A program made the translations under genes and the position numbers. A DNA stretch of 64,000 nucleotides, taken from NCBI RefSeq assembly GCF_002236805.1, contig NZ_NIQA01000004.1, positions 241,350 through 305,349 on the forward strand, read 5' to 3'. Shown in pieces: positions 17,811 to 28,292 of this stretch. Below the pieces are notes generated by a model. It saw only the letters and a list, made by a program, of their open reading frames with translations. It was not told the DNA's origin and searched no databases. Position 1 is the stretch's first letter. Every line of letters begins with the position of its first letter. The stretch is from Pusillimonas sp. T2 (GTDB taxonomy: Bacteria > Pseudomonadota > Gammaproteobacteria > Burkholderiales > Burkholderiaceae_B).

Positions 17811-18386
17811 ATGACCGAGAACGAAATCATTCGGGTGCTCGAAGCCGCGCTATTATGCGCCGACGCACCCTTGCCTTTATCCGAGTTACGCAAGCTGTTT
17901 CCCCCTGAAGACGTCTCTGCAGACGATCTCAGGAGGTTGCTTTCTGTGCTGCAGCTTGATTGGTCAGAAAAAGGGCTCGAACTGGTCTGTCTGGCCAGCG
18001 GGTGGCGGTTTCAAAGCCGCCCCGAAATGCAAAAGTTCCTAGAACGTCTTAACCCCGAAAAGCCGCCCAGATACTCAAGGGCTGTCCTCGAGACTTTAGC
18101 CATTATTGCGTGGCGTCAGCCGGTAACGCGCGGCGACATCGAAGATATTCGCGGGGTTACGGTTTCGTCTCAAATTGTCAAAGCGCTCGAAGAGCGTGGC
18201 TGGATCGAAGTGTTGGGTCATCGTGACGCCCCTGGGCGTCCCGCATTGTTTGGCACAACACGCCAGTTTCTCGATGACTTGGGTTTACGAACACTCGACG
18301 ATTTGCCTGCACTCGAGTCGCAAGAATCTATGCAGGTGCTCGAAGGCTTGCAGCTCGACGACCCGCCGGCCCCTGATGCCGATTGA
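17811..18386 (+). CDS. scpB: Segregation and condensation protein B
   Basis: ScpB is the winged-helix (kite) subunit of the SMC-ScpAB condensin, which organises and segregates the chromosome. The 191-residue protein shows [20 protein letters not shown] in its first winged helix and [22 protein letters not shown] in the second. Both are family hallmarks. [18 protein letters not shown] follows near the C-terminus. The gene precedes rluB by 22 bases, a conserved pairing. The matching scpA gene is not next to it in this window, where a tRNA and a CobW gene lie upstream instead. Confidence 0.95.
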   Translation: MTENEIIRVLEAALLCADAPLPLSELRKLFPPEDVSADDLRRLLSVLQLDWSEKGLELVCLASGWRFQSRPEMQKFLERLNPEKPPRYSRAVLETLAIIAWRQPVTRGDIEDIRGVTVSSQIVKALEERGWIEVLGHRDAPGRPALFGTTRQFLDDLGLRTLDDLPALESQESMQVLEGLQLDDPPAPDAD

Positions 18387-18408
18387 TACGGAGTATCCGA
18401 ACAAACTT

Positions 18409-20016
18409 ATGAATGAAACCACTACCGAGGCCCTGTCGCAGGCCGTCGATGCCGTACATGACGACAACACAACCAAGGCGCCGGCCAAAGGCCGCGGGCG
18501 AAAACTGCGTACGCCGTTTCGTCGTCGCCGAGGCGATGAGTCTGCGGTTGAGGGCGCGCCCGACGAGTCGTCGGTGTCAAATCATCCCGAGGGTGTGACT
18601 CCGGCAGTCGGCGCTCCTGCCAAAGCACCGGCGCAAGCGCGCAAGCCTCGGGCTCGCGGTCCGGCCCCCCGGGGTAAAAAAGCACCGGTGTCGTCACAGG
18701 TAGCGTTGTCCGATGCCGAAGACAGCGCCGATGCCGACAAAGCTTTGGGCTACCTTGATAAAGCCCAAAAAATCGAACAGCGTTTAGGTAAGTACCTTAA
18801 CAGCGATGCTGTGACACCCAAGCTGCATAAAGTGCTAGCCGATGCTGGTGTTGGTTCGCGACGCGAAATGGAAGAGCTGATTATTGCCGGGCGAGTGTCC
18901 GTCAATGGCGAGCCGGCGCATATTGGCCAGCGCGTTGGGCCTAACGATCAGGTGCGTGTCAATGGTCGCCCCATCACGCGCCCCAATGCCGCCAAGCCGC
19001 CACGCGTTATTCTTTATCACAAGCCAGCTGGCGAAATTGTCAGCCACGACGACCCGTCTGGGCGTGCGACGGTTTTTGCCCGCTTGCCCAAAATGCGAGT
19101 CGGTAAGTGGTTGTCGGTAGGGCGCCTCGACCTCAATACCGAGGGCCTGCTGATTCTGACCACATCTGGCGATCTGGCTAACCGGCTCATGCATCCGCGT
19201 TACGGCGCTGAGCGCGAGTACGCGGTGCGTGTGTTGGGCGAATTGGCCGACGAGCAACAAAAGCAGTTGGTCAAGGGTATTCAGCTCGACGACGGCATGG
19301 CGCAGTTTGGTTCGCTCGAATTTCTAGGGGGCGAGGGTAGTAATCGCTGGTACAGAGCAACGCTGCACGAAGGTCGCAACCGCGAAGTGCGTCGTATGTT
19401 CGAAGCCGCCGGTGTTACGGTCAGTCGCCTTATTCGTACTCGTTTTGGCGAAATCGTGCTGCCGCGCAACTTGCGTCGCGGTCGCTGGGAAGAGCTCGAC
19501 AGTACGTTGGTTACCGCCTGGATGGTGCAGCTTGGTCTAATTAAAGACGACACCGCAGGCGGGCGCCGTGGTGAGCGTCCGCGTCAGCCGCTGTCTCACG
19601 ACAGTGCCTTGCCGCCGGGTTTCGGTACGCTCGAGCGCAATGGCAGTAGTGGCGCCAAAATCAGTCGGCGAGGCAAGTTGTCGGGTGGGCGTCCGGGTGC
19701 GGTCGCTGCGGTGGCCCAGTCTTTCCCTTCCGATCCATACGGCACGGGGAAAATGCTTCCGGGCGGCTTGCCTAACGGGCATCCCGACGGTAAGGGCGCG
19801 AAGGGCCGCAAGCGGCCTGCTGCTGGTGGTGGTAAGCCCAAAGGCCCCGAAACAGCTCAGGGTAAATCGGCATCCCGTGCTCCAAGGGCCGCTGGTCCAA
19901 AGAGTCAAAAGCCTGGTCGTACGCCGCGTGCGGGTAAGCCGAGCACCGGTCGTGGCGACGACTGGCAGCCTAAGGGCGCCTCCGCGCACGAGTCCCGCTT
20001 GGGTGTGCTTAAGTAA
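18409..20016 (+). CDS. rluB: 23S rRNA pseudouridine synthase RluB with long low-complexity tails
   Basis: RluB modifies U2605 of 23S rRNA (E. coli numbering). With ATG 18409 the protein has 535 residues. The order is an N-terminal disordered region rich in Lys, Arg, Ala and Pro (about 1-120), an S4 domain with KLHKVLADAGVGSRREMEEL, the RsuA/RluB catalytic domain with GRLDLNTEGLL (catalytic D241) and NREVRRMFEAAGV, and a basic Gly/Lys/Arg/Pro tail of about 150 residues. E. coli RluB has 291 residues, so the extra length is all in the tails. An alternative ATG at 18376 overlaps scpB. The tails suggest RNA binding but no defined domain is visible. Confidence 0.92.
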   Translation: MNETTTEALSQAVDAVHDDNTTKAPAKGRGRKLRTPFRRRRGDESAVEGAPDESSVSNHPEGVTPAVGAPAKAPAQARKPRARGPAPRGKKAPVSSQVALSDAEDSADADKALGYLDKAQKIEQRLGKYLNSDAVTPKLHKVLADAGVGSRREMEELIIAGRVSVNGEPAHIGQRVGPNDQVRVNGRPITRPNAAKPPRVILYHKPAGEIVSHDDPSGRATVFARLPKMRVGKWLSVGRLDLNTEGLLILTTSGDLANRLMHPRYGAEREYAVRVLGELADEQQKQLVKGIQLDDGMAQFGSLEFLGGEGSNRWYRATLHEGRNREVRRMFEAAGVTVSRLIRTRFGEIVLPRNLRRGRWEELDSTLVTAWMVQLGLIKDDTAGGRRGERPRQPLSHDSALPPGFGTLERNGSSGAKISRRGKLSGGRPGAVAAVAQSFPSDPYGTGKMLPGGLPNGHPDGKGAKGRKRPAAGGGKPKGPETAQGKSASRAPRAAGPKSQKPGRTPRAGKPSTGRGDDWQPKGASAHESRLGVLK

Positions 20017-20231
20017 TCTTGTTGTTTTTTAAGTCTAAACCCCGGACAGAGCACGATTTTTTCTAAAATCTGTTAAAATACCGGCCTTTACAGGTATATG
20101 TTTGCTTTGTCGTTTGTTTGGCGGCAGGCATAGCCTTCGCTAAAGTGCAGGTAAGCCGGGGGTTTGCGCGCAGTGTACTCAGGTACAAAGTGCAGGCCGG
20201 CGCACCAGTCTTTAATAAGCGCAATAACAAT

Positions 20232-20257
20232 GGGCTGGCGTACAGCCCTTTTTTTTT
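20232..20257 (+). terminator. Intrinsic terminator in the rimP-nusA-infB leader
   Basis: GGGCTG (20232-20237) and CAGCCC (20243-20248) form a 6-bp stem around GCGTA, followed directly by nine T residues (20249-20257). It ends 7 nt before the rimP ATG at 20265. It is a canonical terminator in a position where the downstream operon must be read through. NusA strengthens such terminators, so feedback on the nusA operon is likely by analogy with known nusA leaders. Confidence 0.85.
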
Positions 20258-20264
20258 GAATTCT

Positions 20265-20750
20265 ATGGCAGATATTTTCGCATTGACACAAGACGTCCTT
20301 GAAGGCACAGATCTCGAACTAGTCGATATCGAACGTATGCCGCTCGGGTTGCTTCGTGTCACGCTCGATCGTCCGGGCGGTGTGAGAATCGAAGACTGCG
20401 AACAAGTTTCCAAGCAACTATCCCGCGTATTCGAAGTTGAAGGCGTCGATTACCAGCGTCTCGAAGTCGGCTCGCCCGGCATCGATCGCCCGCTCAAGAA
20501 AGAGTCCGATTTCGTTCGCTTTGCTGGTGAGCGCGTCGAAATTCGTCTGCGCGAACCCCGCGACAACCGGAAGGTCTTCGCTGGTACTTTGCAGCTTGCT
20601 GAAACGACAAATACTGAAAGACGTGTTTTTGGCCTAGTGCTCGATCCCGTGGCCAAAAACAGCAAAGCTGAAGTCATCAGCTTTGCATTTGACGATATTG
20701 ATCGTGCCAAACTGGATCCCGTACTTGATTTCAAGGGTAAAAAGCGATGA
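20265..20750 (+). CDS. rimP: Ribosome maturation factor RimP
   Basis: RimP assists 30S subunit maturation. The ATG at 20265 gives 161 residues, the usual length (about 150). Conserved stretches are [37 protein letters not shown] and the family signature [12 protein letters not shown], followed by the Sm-like C-terminal barrel with [10 protein letters not shown]. No Shine-Dalgarno sequence is visible, because the stretch before the ATG is the T-run of a terminator plus GAATTCT. The frame stays open upstream but no homologous residues lie there. The gene overlaps nusA by 4 bases (ATGA), so the two are translationally coupled. Confidence 0.94.
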   Translation: MADIFALTQDVLEGTDLELVDIERMPLGLLRVTLDRPGGVRIEDCEQVSKQLSRVFEVEGVDYQRLEVGSPGIDRPLKKESDFVRFAGERVEIRLREPRDNRKVFAGTLQLAETTNTERRVFGLVLDPVAKNSKAEVISFAFDDIDRAKLDPVLDFKGKKR

Positions 20751-22234
20751 GTCGCGAAATTCTTCTGTTGGTTGACGCCCTTGCGCGTGAAAAAAACGTA
20801 TCGCGCGAAGTGGTTTTCGGCGCGCTCGAGAACGCGCTGGCCTCTGCCATGAAAAAGCGTTTCAAAGAAGACGCTGATATCCGTGTGTCTATCGATCGCA
20901 ATACCGGTTCCCACGAAGGGTTCCGTCGCTGGTTGGTCGTGCCCGATGACGCCGGTCTGCAAGAGCCCGATCAGCAAGAGCTTTTGTCCGAAGCCCAGGA
21001 AATCGTTCCAGGCATCGAGGTTGGCGAATACATCGAAGAGCCGCTTGAACCCATCGAGTTTGGCCGTATTGGCGCTCAGGCTGCCAAGCAGGCTATTTTG
21101 CAGCGCATCCGCGACGCCGAGCGCGAGCAGCTCCTCAACGACTTCCTCGATCGCGGCGAAACTATTGTCTCTGGTACCGTAAAGCGTATCGACAAGGGTG
21201 ATGTCATCATCGAAACCGGGAAAATCGAAGCGCGTTTGCCGCGCTCGGAAATGATCCCCAAAGAAAACATTCGCGTGGGTGACCGCATTCGCGCCTGGGT
21301 TTTGCGTGTCGATCACTCGGCGCGTGGCCAGCAAGTGATTTTGTCGCGTACGTCGCCCGAGTTCATTCGTCAGCTCTTCGAGAACGAAGTCCCCGAAATC
21401 GAACAGGGCTTGCTTGAAATCAAAGCAGCTGCCCGCGACCCGGGTGTGCGTGCCAAAATTGCTGTTGTTGCATACGACAAGCGTATCGATCCTATCGGTA
21501 CTTGCGTCGGCATGCGTGGTTCGCGTGTTACTGCGGTGCGCAACGAGCTGGGCGGCGAGCAGGTCGATATCGTCCTCTGGGCCGAAGATCCTGCCGAATT
21601 CGTCATCGGTGCGCTGGCACCGGCAACGGTCGAGTCCATCGTGGTCGACGAAGACAAGCACGCGATGGATGTCGTGGTCGACGAAGAGAACTTGCCCAAG
21701 GCAATTGGCTCCCGTGGCCAAAACGTGCGTCTGGCCTCCGAGCTCACCGGCTGGCAAATTAATATCATGACGCCCGAAGAAAGCCAGAGTCGTTTCGAGC
21801 AAGAGCGCACCGAATTGCGCTCGACCTTCATCAGCAAACTTGATGTCGACGAAGAAGTGGCCGACATCCTTATCGATGAGGGTTTCACCGGTCTCGAAGA
21901 AATCGCTTATGTGCCTATTCAAGAGCTTCTCGAAATCGAAGCCTTTGACGAGGACACCATCAACGAGCTGCGTGCCCGTGCCCGCAATGCGTTGCTTACC
22001 GAAGCTATTGCCCAGGAAGAGCGCGTGCAAAACACTGAACCTGCCATGCTCGAGCTAGAGGGCATGACGCCCGAACTGGCTGCCAAACTGGCCGAACACG
22101 ATGTATACACCCGCGATGATCTGGCCGAGCTGGCCACTGACGAGCTGTCCGAAATTGCACAGATCGACGAACAATCCGCCAGTGACCTCATCATGAAGGC
22201 CCGCGCGCACTGGTTTGCAGACGATGAAACCTGA
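20747..22234 (+). CDS. nusA: Transcription termination/antitermination protein NusA
   Basis: NusA binds RNA polymerase and nascent RNA and modulates pausing, intrinsic termination and antitermination. The 495-residue length matches proteobacterial NusA. The N-terminal polymerase-binding domain covers about 1-130. The S1 domain holds [20 protein letters not shown]. The KH domains hold [14 protein letters not shown] and [20 protein letters not shown]. Two C-terminal acidic HhH repeats include [18 protein letters not shown] and [20 protein letters not shown]. The gene lies between rimP and infB as in E. coli. An intrinsic terminator before rimP offers a route for autoregulation. Confidence 0.97.
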   Translation: MSREILLLVDALAREKNVSREVVFGALENALASAMKKRFKEDADIRVSIDRNTGSHEGFRRWLVVPDDAGLQEPDQQELLSEAQEIVPGIEVGEYIEEPLEPIEFGRIGAQAAKQAILQRIRDAEREQLLNDFLDRGETIVSGTVKRIDKGDVIIETGKIEARLPRSEMIPKENIRVGDRIRAWVLRVDHSARGQQVILSRTSPEFIRQLFENEVPEIEQGLLEIKAAARDPGVRAKIAVVAYDKRIDPIGTCVGMRGSRVTAVRNELGGEQVDIVLWAEDPAEFVIGALAPATVESIVVDEDKHAMDVVVDEENLPKAIGSRGQNVRLASELTGWQINIMTPEESQSRFEQERTELRSTFISKLDVDEEVADILIDEGFTGLEEIAYVPIQELLEIEAFDEDTINELRARARNALLTEAIAQEERVQNTEPAMLELEGMTPELAAKLAEHDVYTRDDLAELATDELSEIAQIDEQSASDLIMKARAHWFADDET

Positions 22235-22302
22235 TTTTTGGGTTATGTCTAGCCACCAGGTTGTTTTTAATGAATGAAGTAGTCGTATAAAGAGAGAGTC
22301 GA

Positions 22303-25191
22303 ATGTCGAGTAACACCGTCGCCCAGTTCGCTGTTGAACTGAAAATGCCTGCAGATGTACTGCTTGATCAGTTGCGTTCTGCCGGCGTTGAACTCAAATC
22401 AGTAGACGATGCCGTCACTGATGCAGACAAGGCGAAACTGCTCGAATCGTTGCGCCGGTCGCATGGGGGTAGTGCTGCTGAGGGTAAAAAAATTACTCTC
22501 ACGCGCCGCCAGACGTCCGAAATCCGCCAAGCAGACAGCTCGGGTCGGTCACGCACGATTCAAGTCGAGGTGCGAAAGAAACGCGTGTTCGTAAAGCGTG
22601 AGCCTGCCGAGTTGCTGGCTGAATCCGCTGCCCAAAAAGAAGCTGAGGTCGCTGCAGCGTCTGCTCCCGAGCCCGAAGTGCCGGTCGTAGCCGCACCTGC
22701 AGAGGCTGCGCCTGCAGTGTCCGTGCCCGTCGCTACGGCACCGGCGTCCGATGCTTCCCCGGCGGCCCAGGCGCCCGAGCCAGAAGCACCTGCAGAACAA
22801 AAAGCCGAAGCAGCGCCCGTTGAAGCGGTGCAGCCCGAGCCGGTAGCCGAAGCAGCACCTGTTGTTCCTCAGGCGTCTGAAGAAACTCCTTCGGCCGAGC
22901 CTGAAACGCCAGCAGCGCCGCCAGCCCCCGAGCAGGCGCCCGAAAAGGTCGAGCCTGCAGAAGCCAAGCCCGTCGCCGCTGAGCCCGTGGCCAAAGCTGC
23001 ACCAGCAAAATCTGCCGAAAGGCCCACAGCCCGCCGTGCGGCCCCTACGCCTGCGCCCGCTGCCGACGAAGATCGCGAGCGCGCACGCAAAGCCGCCGAA
23101 GCCGAAGCAGCCGCATTGCAGCAAATGCTTAACCGTCCGCGTAAAGTGCTTAAGGCGCCCGAAGACGAAGGCGGCATCAGCGGCACGTTGCATAAGCCTG
23201 CCGGAAAAGCCGGTAAAAAAGAAGTTAAGGCGCCCGAGAAAAAACCTGTTCGCGCTGGCGAAGGTGGTGCTTGGGTCGACGATGGCTCGCGTAAAAAGCC
23301 AGTCGCGCGTACCGATGCTCCCGCACCCGCAAGCCGCGATGGCTGGCGTGCCGGTGGCAAAGCCGGTAAGTCGGGTCGTGGCCGTAACGCCCGCCAGTCG
23401 CAGGCCGAGCAGCGTCAACCTCAGGCGGTCGAATTCATCGCTCGCGAAGTGCACGTCCCGGAAACCATCAGTGTGGCCGATCTGGCCCACAAAATGGCCG
23501 TCAAGGCGGCCGAGGTCATCAAGCACCTGATGAAGTTGGGCCAAATGGTCACAATCAATCAAGTGCTCGACCAGGAAACCGCCATGATTGTGGTCGAAGA
23601 ACTGGGCCACAAAGCTATCGCGGCCAAGCTCGACGATCCTGAAGCTTTCCTCGACACCTCCGAAGCCGAAGTGCAGGCCGAAGCCTTGCCGCGTGCACCT
23701 GTTGTAACGGTCATGGGTCACGTCGACCACGGTAAAACTTCGTTGCTCGACTACATTCGTCGCGCCAAAGTGGCGTCGGGCGAGGCCGGTGGCATTACGC
23801 AGCACATCGGTGCTTACAGCGTCAAAACCGATCGCGGTATGGTCACATTCCTCGATACCCCGGGTCACGAAGCGTTTACTGCCATGCGTGCACGTGGTGC
23901 CAAGGCGACCGACATCGTCATTCTGGTTGTTGCTGCCGACGACGGCGTTATGCCGCAAACCAAAGAAGCTATCCACCACGCGAAGGCAGCCGGTGTGCCG
24001 CTGGTGGTCGCCATTAACAAAATTGACAAACCCGATGCCAATCCAGACCGCGTTAAGCAAGAGCTGGTCTCAGAACAGGTCGTGCCTGAAGAGTATGGCG
24101 GCGACGTGCCGTTCGTACCTGTGTCGGCCAAAACCGGTCAGGGCATCGACGACTTGCTCGAAAACGTATTGCTCCAAGCAGAAATTCTCGAGCTCACCGC
24201 ACCCGTAGAAGCGCCTGCCAAGGGTATCGTTATTGAAGCCCGTCTCGACAAAGGTCGTGGCCCCGTTGCTACTATTCTTGTTCAAAGCGGCACCTTGTCG
24301 CGTGGCGATTCGGTACTGGCTGGTGCAAGCTATGGCCGTGTACGTGCCATGCTCAACGAGAACGGTAAACCTATCAATACAGCCGGGCCTTCAATTCCCG
24401 TCGAAATCCAGGGCCTCACCGAAGTGCCCGCAGCAGGCGACGAGGTCATTGCCATGGCCGACGAGCGCAAGGCGCGCGAAATCGCCTTGTTCCGTCAGGG
24501 CAAGTTCCGTGACGTCAAGCTGGCTCGCCAGCAGGCCGCAAAGCTCGAATCCATGTTCGAAAACATGGGCGAAGGCTCGAAGAGCTTGCCGCTTATTGTC
24601 AAAACCGACGTTCAAGGTTCGCAGGAAGCATTGGTTCAGTCCTTGCTCAAGCTGTCCACCGACGAAGTCCGTGTTCAGGTCGTTCACGCTGCAGTTGGGG
24701 GAATCTCCGAAAGCGACGTCAACTTGGCCATTGCTTCTAACGCGGTCATTATTGGCTTTAACGTCCGTGCCGAACAAAGCGCCAAAAAACTGGCTGAAGG
24801 TAACGGCATCGATTTGCGCTACTACAACATCATTTACGACGCCATCGATGACGTTCGCAAAGCGATGTCCGGTATGTTGGCGCCAGAGCAGCGCGAAGAA
24901 ATCATCGGTTCGGTCGATATCCGCGAAGTGTTCACTATCTCGAAAGTGGGCAACATTGCCGGTTGTATGGTTACCGATGGTGTGGTCCGCCGCGACTCCC
25001 AGGTTCGTTTGCTGCGTAATAACGTGGTTATCTGGACAGGCGCTCTCGAATCGCTGCGTCGCTTCAAAGACGACGTCAAAGAAGTCAAGGCCGGTTTCGA
25101 CTGCGGTATCACCCTCAAAGGTAACGTCGACATCGAGGTGGGCGACCAGCTTGAGGTCTTCGAAATCAAACAAATCGCTCGGACACTATAA
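22303..25191 (+). CDS. infB: Translation initiation factor IF-2
   Basis: IF-2 is the GTPase that places fMet-tRNA on the 30S subunit and promotes 70S formation. The 962-residue protein begins with an IF2_N domain ([19 protein letters not shown]). A long Ala/Pro/Glu-rich disordered linker spans about residues 100-330. A second IF2_N domain has [18 protein letters not shown]. The G domain has GHVDHGKTS near residue 472 and NKID near 572. Domains II, III and IV follow to the C-terminus ([10 protein letters not shown]). The ATG at 22303 follows GAGAGAG. An internal in-frame start for a shorter isoform, known in E. coli, was not resolved here. rbfA starts 2 bases after the stop. Confidence 0.97.
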   Translation: MSSNTVAQFAVELKMPADVLLDQLRSAGVELKSVDDAVTDADKAKLLESLRRSHGGSAAEGKKITLTRRQTSEIRQADSSGRSRTIQVEVRKKRVFVKREPAELLAESAAQKEAEVAAASAPEPEVPVVAAPAEAAPAVSVPVATAPASDASPAAQAPEPEAPAEQKAEAAPVEAVQPEPVAEAAPVVPQASEETPSAEPETPAAPPAPEQAPEKVEPAEAKPVAAEPVAKAAPAKSAERPTARRAAPTPAPAADEDRERARKAAEAEAAALQQMLNRPRKVLKAPEDEGGISGTLHKPAGKAGKKEVKAPEKKPVRAGEGGAWVDDGSRKKPVARTDAPAPASRDGWRAGGKAGKSGRGRNARQSQAEQRQPQAVEFIAREVHVPETISVADLAHKMAVKAAEVIKHLMKLGQMVTINQVLDQETAMIVVEELGHKAIAAKLDDPEAFLDTSEAEVQAEALPRAPVVTVMGHVDHGKTSLLDYIRRAKVASGEAGGITQHIGAYSVKTDRGMVTFLDTPGHEAFTAMRARGAKATDIVILVVAADDGVMPQTKEAIHHAKAAGVPLVVAINKIDKPDANPDRVKQELVSEQVVPEEYGGDVPFVPVSAKTGQGIDDLLENVLLQAEILELTAPVEAPAKGIVIEARLDKGRGPVATILVQSGTLSRGDSVLAGASYGRVRAMLNENGKPINTAGPSIPVEIQGLTEVPAAGDEVIAMADERKAREIALFRQGKFRDVKLARQQAAKLESMFENMGEGSKSLPLIVKTDVQGSQEALVQSLLKLSTDEVRVQVVHAAVGGISESDVNLAIASNAVIIGFNVRAEQSAKKLAEGNGIDLRYYNIIYDAIDDVRKAMSGMLAPEQREEIIGSVDIREVFTISKVGNIAGCMVTDGVVRRDSQVRLLRNNVVIWTGALESLRRFKDDVKEVKAGFDCGITLKGNVDIEVGDQLEVFEIKQIARTL

Positions 25192-25193
25192 GC

Positions 25194-25604
25194 ATGGGGC
25201 GCCACAAGTCTAAGCCCGCTTCGGGTCGCAACACCCGCCTGGCTGACCAGATCCAGAAAGATCTGGCCATCCTTATCCAGCGCGAACTCGATGTCTCGCG
25301 GGCGGGTCTTATCACCCTGACGGGTGTCGAGCTTTCTGCCGACTACGCGCATGCCAAGGTGTACTTTACGGTCATGGGCGCCGAACCCGATGTCGCGCTT
25401 GCGGCATTGCGCGAAAAGGCCGGCTGGCTGCATTCGCTGTTGTTCAAGATGCTGCATATCCATACGGTGCCGACCTTGCATTTCCACCACGATGATCAGC
25501 TCGCACGTGGTCTGGCACTGTCACAACTTATCGACCAGGCCAATGCGCCACAGGGCGGGGCCGTACGCGCCGCCGAACCCGACGAACCTGACGAACAGCC
25601 CTGA
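25194..25604 (+). CDS. rbfA: 30S ribosome-binding factor A
   Basis: RbfA is a cold-shock-related assembly factor that binds the 30S subunit near helix 1 of 16S rRNA. The 136-residue protein has the KH-like fold signature with [35 protein letters not shown] and a [14 protein letters not shown] motif. The last 15 or so residues are Glu/Asp/Pro-rich. The ATG at 25194 lies 2 bases after infB. Its TGA stop sits in the loop of a terminator hairpin. Confidence 0.95.
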   Translation: MGRHKSKPASGRNTRLADQIQKDLAILIQRELDVSRAGLITLTGVELSADYAHAKVYFTVMGAEPDVALAALREKAGWLHSLLFKMLHIHTVPTLHFHHDDQLARGLALSQLIDQANAPQGGAVRAAEPDEPDEQP

Positions 25605-25621
25605 GGGGCTGTCGTTTTTTT
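25595..25621 (+). terminator. Terminator overlapping the rbfA stop codon
   Basis: ACAGCCC (25595-25601) pairs with GGGCTGT (25606-25612) around the loop TGAG, followed by CG and seven T residues (25615-25621). The loop contains the rbfA stop TGA (25602-25604). A ribosome reaching the stop covers the left arm, so termination may depend on how far translation keeps up. truB begins 18 bases after the T-run. Confidence 0.8.
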
Positions 25622-25639
25622 GCCAAGAGACGCTAAACG

Positions 25640-26395
25640 ATGGCTTCACGACGCGGGCAGCTGCTCGATGGCGTGCTGTTGCTCGATAAACCCGAAGGAC
25701 TATCCAGCAATCACGCTTTGCAGCGCGCTAAGCGCACACTTGATGCGCGCAAGGCGGGCCACACTGGCACGCTTGATCCGTTTGCGACGGGGCTGCTTAT
25801 TTGCTGTCTTGGTCGAACTACAAAAATTGCCGGCGCCATGCTCGACGCCGATAAGGTCTACGAAGCGACGCTAGCCTTTGGCGAGGAAACCGACTCTGGC
25901 GACCTGACTGGCAATGTCGTAACTTCTGTGCCTGATTTTCAGGGTATCGATCCACAGGCGCTCGATGCCGTTTTGCCGGCCTTTCGTGGTCCCATCGAAC
26001 AAGTGCCGCCGATGTATTCGGCACTCAAACGCGATGGCAAACCGTTATATAAATATGCTCGAGAAGGCATTGAACTCGAGCGACCGCCCCGTCAGGTGAC
26101 GATTCACGACTTGCAAGTTTTGTCGTGTGATGGTCTTCAGGCCCGACTGCGGGTGCATTGCAGCAAAGGTACGTATATCCGCACGCTCGCACAAGACATT
26201 GGTCGTGCGCTGGGTTGCGGAGCGCATTTATCGGCGTTACGCCGTACCGCAGCAGGGCCGTTCAGCATCGACGATGCCATCACGCTCGATGCGCTTCAAA
26301 GTATGGAAAACCCGATTTCGGTGCTGATCGCGCCAGATCATTTACCCGCCGGCCTGATGCCTGCGGGCGCTAAACAAAAGGATGAACAGTTATGA
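25640..26395 (+). CDS. truB: tRNA pseudouridine(55) synthase
   Basis: TruB makes pseudouridine 55 in the T-loop of tRNAs. The 251-residue protein has the catalytic motif [15 protein letters not shown] with nucleophile D46, [15 protein letters not shown] and [20 protein letters not shown]. The C-terminal region is shorter than E. coli TruB (314) and lacks most of the PUA domain. This appears complete, because it is followed by a normal overlap with typA rather than a frameshift. The initiating ATG at 25640 follows AAGAGACGCTAAACG, with only a weak ribosome site. Confidence 0.94.
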   Translation: MASRRGQLLDGVLLLDKPEGLSSNHALQRAKRTLDARKAGHTGTLDPFATGLLICCLGRTTKIAGAMLDADKVYEATLAFGEETDSGDLTGNVVTSVPDFQGIDPQALDAVLPAFRGPIEQVPPMYSALKRDGKPLYKYAREGIELERPPRQVTIHDLQVLSCDGLQARLRVHCSKGTYIRTLAQDIGRALGCGAHLSALRRTAAGPFSIDDAITLDALQSMENPISVLIAPDHLPAGLMPAGAKQKDEQL

Positions 26396-28215
26396 GTCGC
26401 GCATTGCGCAATGTGGCAATTATTGCCCACGTCGATCACGGTAAAACTACGCTGGTTGACCAACTGCTGCGTCAGGCAGGTACGTTCCGTGACAATCAGC
26501 AGCTTACTGAACGCGTTATGGACTCCGGTGATATCGAGCGCGAGCGCGGCATCACGATTCTGTCCAAGAACTGTGCGGTTGAGTACGAAGGCACACATAT
26601 CAACATTATCGACACCCCCGGTCACGCCGACTTTGGCGGCGAGGTTGAGCGTGTGCTGTCGATGGTCGATGGCGTGTTGTTGCTGGTTGACGCTGTCGAA
26701 GGCCCCATGCCGCAGACGCGTTTCGTTACGCGCAAAGCGCTGGCCTTGGGCCTGAAGCCAATCGTGGTCGTCAATAAAATCGATCGCCCTGGTGCCCGGA
26801 TCGATCACGTAATTAATGCCACCTTCGATTTGTTTGACAAACTGGGTGCGACCGAAGAGCAACTTGATTTCCCGATCGTTTACGCGTCGGGTTTGTCGGG
26901 TTACGCTGGTCTTGATCCCGATGTGCGCGAAGGCGATATGCGCCCGTTGTTCCAGGCCATCATTCAGAACGTTCCCCAGCGTGAAGACGACCCGAACGGT
27001 CCGCTGCAGTTGCAAGTCATCTCCATGGACTACAGCAGCTACGTTGGCAAAATCGGTATTGGCCGTGTGAATCGCGGTCGCGTTCGCGCGGGACAAGATG
27101 TTGTGGTCAAGTTCGGCCCCGAGGGCGACGCGATCAAAGGCCGCATCAATCAGGTGCTTAAGTTTAAAGGTCTCGAGCGTGAGTTGGTCGATGAAGCACA
27201 GGCCGGCGATATTGTCCTGATCAATGGTATCGATGAAATCGGTATCGGCTGCACATTGCTCGACCCCAGCAATCAAGAGGCGTTGCCGCTGCTGCGTATC
27301 GATGAGCCCACGCTGACGATGAATTTCATGGTTAACTCGTCGCCGCTGGCAGGCCGTGAAGGCAAGTTCGTCACAAGCCGTCAGCTTCGCGATCGTCTCG
27401 AGCTCGAGTTGAAATCGAACGTTGCGTTGCGTGTCAACCCGACTGACGACGACATGACCTTTGAAGTGCGTGGCCGTGGTGAATTGCACCTGACCATTTT
27501 GCTCGAAAACATGCGTCGTGAGGGCTACGAGTTGGCCGTGTCGCGTCCGCAGGTTTTGCTCAAGGAAGTCGACGGCGTCAAAATGGAGCCATTCGAGCTG
27601 TTGACCGTAGACGTCGAAGAAGCGCACCAAGGCGCAGTCATGGAAGAGCTGGGCCGTCGTAAGGGTGATCTGCAAGACATGCAGTCAGATGGTCGTGGTC
27701 GTACTCGTCTTGAATACCGCATTCCGGCTCGTGGCCTGATCGGTTTCCAAAGCGAGTTTTTAACACTGACGCGCGGTACTGGCCTGATGAGCCACATTTT
27801 CGACGACTATGCACCTATGCGTGAAGGTGGCGTGGGCGAGCGTCGTAATGGCGTGCTGATCAGTCAGGATGACGGCAATGCTGTGGCTTATGCACTCTGG
27901 AAGTTGCAGGACCGTGGCCGCATGTTTGTCAGCCCTGGTGAGCCGCTTTACGAAGGCATGATTATCGGTATTCATAGCCGTGACAACGATTTGGTGGTTA
28001 ACCCCACCAAAGAGAAGAAGCTCACCAACATCCGTACCACCAGTAAAGACGAGCACATCGACCTGGTGCCGCCGATCCGGATGTCGCTTGAATACGCTGT
28101 CGAGTTTATCTCCGACGACGAACTGGTCGAGGTGACGCCCAAGTCGATTCGTTTGCGTAAGCGCTACTTGCAAGAGCACGAGCGTCGTCGTATGTCTCGT
28201 GAGGGTGCCGTTTAA
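26392..28215 (+). CDS. typA: Ribosome-associated translational GTPase TypA/BipA
   Basis: TypA (BipA) is an EF-G-like GTPase that binds the ribosome and helps subunit assembly and growth at low temperature or stress. The 607-residue length is standard. The G1 motif [10 protein letters not shown] lies near residues 11-20, [11 protein letters not shown] is G3 and NKID is G4. Domains II-III-V follow, with the family-specific C-terminal part ([20 protein letters not shown], within domain V). The start ATG overlaps the truB stop by 4 bases, so truB and typA are translationally coupled. A strong bidirectional terminator follows. Confidence 0.96.
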   Translation: MSRALRNVAIIAHVDHGKTTLVDQLLRQAGTFRDNQQLTERVMDSGDIERERGITILSKNCAVEYEGTHINIIDTPGHADFGGEVERVLSMVDGVLLLVDAVEGPMPQTRFVTRKALALGLKPIVVVNKIDRPGARIDHVINATFDLFDKLGATEEQLDFPIVYASGLSGYAGLDPDVREGDMRPLFQAIIQNVPQREDDPNGPLQLQVISMDYSSYVGKIGIGRVNRGRVRAGQDVVVKFGPEGDAIKGRINQVLKFKGLERELVDEAQAGDIVLINGIDEIGIGCTLLDPSNQEALPLLRIDEPTLTMNFMVNSSPLAGREGKFVTSRQLRDRLELELKSNVALRVNPTDDDMTFEVRGRGELHLTILLENMRREGYELAVSRPQVLLKEVDGVKMEPFELLTVDVEEAHQGAVMEELGRRKGDLQDMQSDGRGRTRLEYRIPARGLIGFQSEFLTLTRGTGLMSHIFDDYAPMREGGVGERRNGVLISQDDGNAVAYALWKLQDRGRMFVSPGEPLYEGMIIGIHSRDNDLVVNPTKEKKLTNIRTTSKDEHIDLVPPIRMSLEYAVEFISDDELVEVTPKSIRLRKRYLQEHERRRMSREGAV

Positions 28216-28232
28216 TAACGGTTTGCTTGCGT

Positions 28233-28264
28233 AAAAAGGGCCGCCCATGGGCGGCCCTTTTTTT
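28233..28264. terminator. Bidirectional terminator between typA and the LOG gene
   Basis: AAAAAGGGCCGCCC (28233-28246) and GGGCGGCCCTTTTT (28249-28262) form a stem of up to 14 bp around a very short loop, with further T residues to 28264. The two neighbouring genes converge on it. Confidence 0.92.
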
Positions 28265-28292
28265 ATGTGCTTATGCCCGTGAGGCATGCGGG

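Noticed and set aside
20017..20231. A tRNA gene before rimP, as metY in E. coli
   Set aside because: No cloverleaf or T-loop sequence is present; the only tRNA in the window is at 17597-17673.
20450..22030. 526-codon open frame antisense to nusA
   Set aside because: No protein motif is recognisable and the true strand has a full NusA. Long antisense frames recur over trpS, typA and hom because TTA/CTA codons are rare in these genes.
22549..24060. 503-codon open frame antisense to infB
   Set aside because: The frame has low-complexity Gly/Arg/Cys/Phe text that mirrors the Ala/Pro/Glu linker and third-position bias of infB. No known domain or ribosome site; it is a codon-bias shadow.
26338..27675. 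445-codon open frame antisense to typA
   Set aside because: No motif and no ribosome site; typA on plus is complete.
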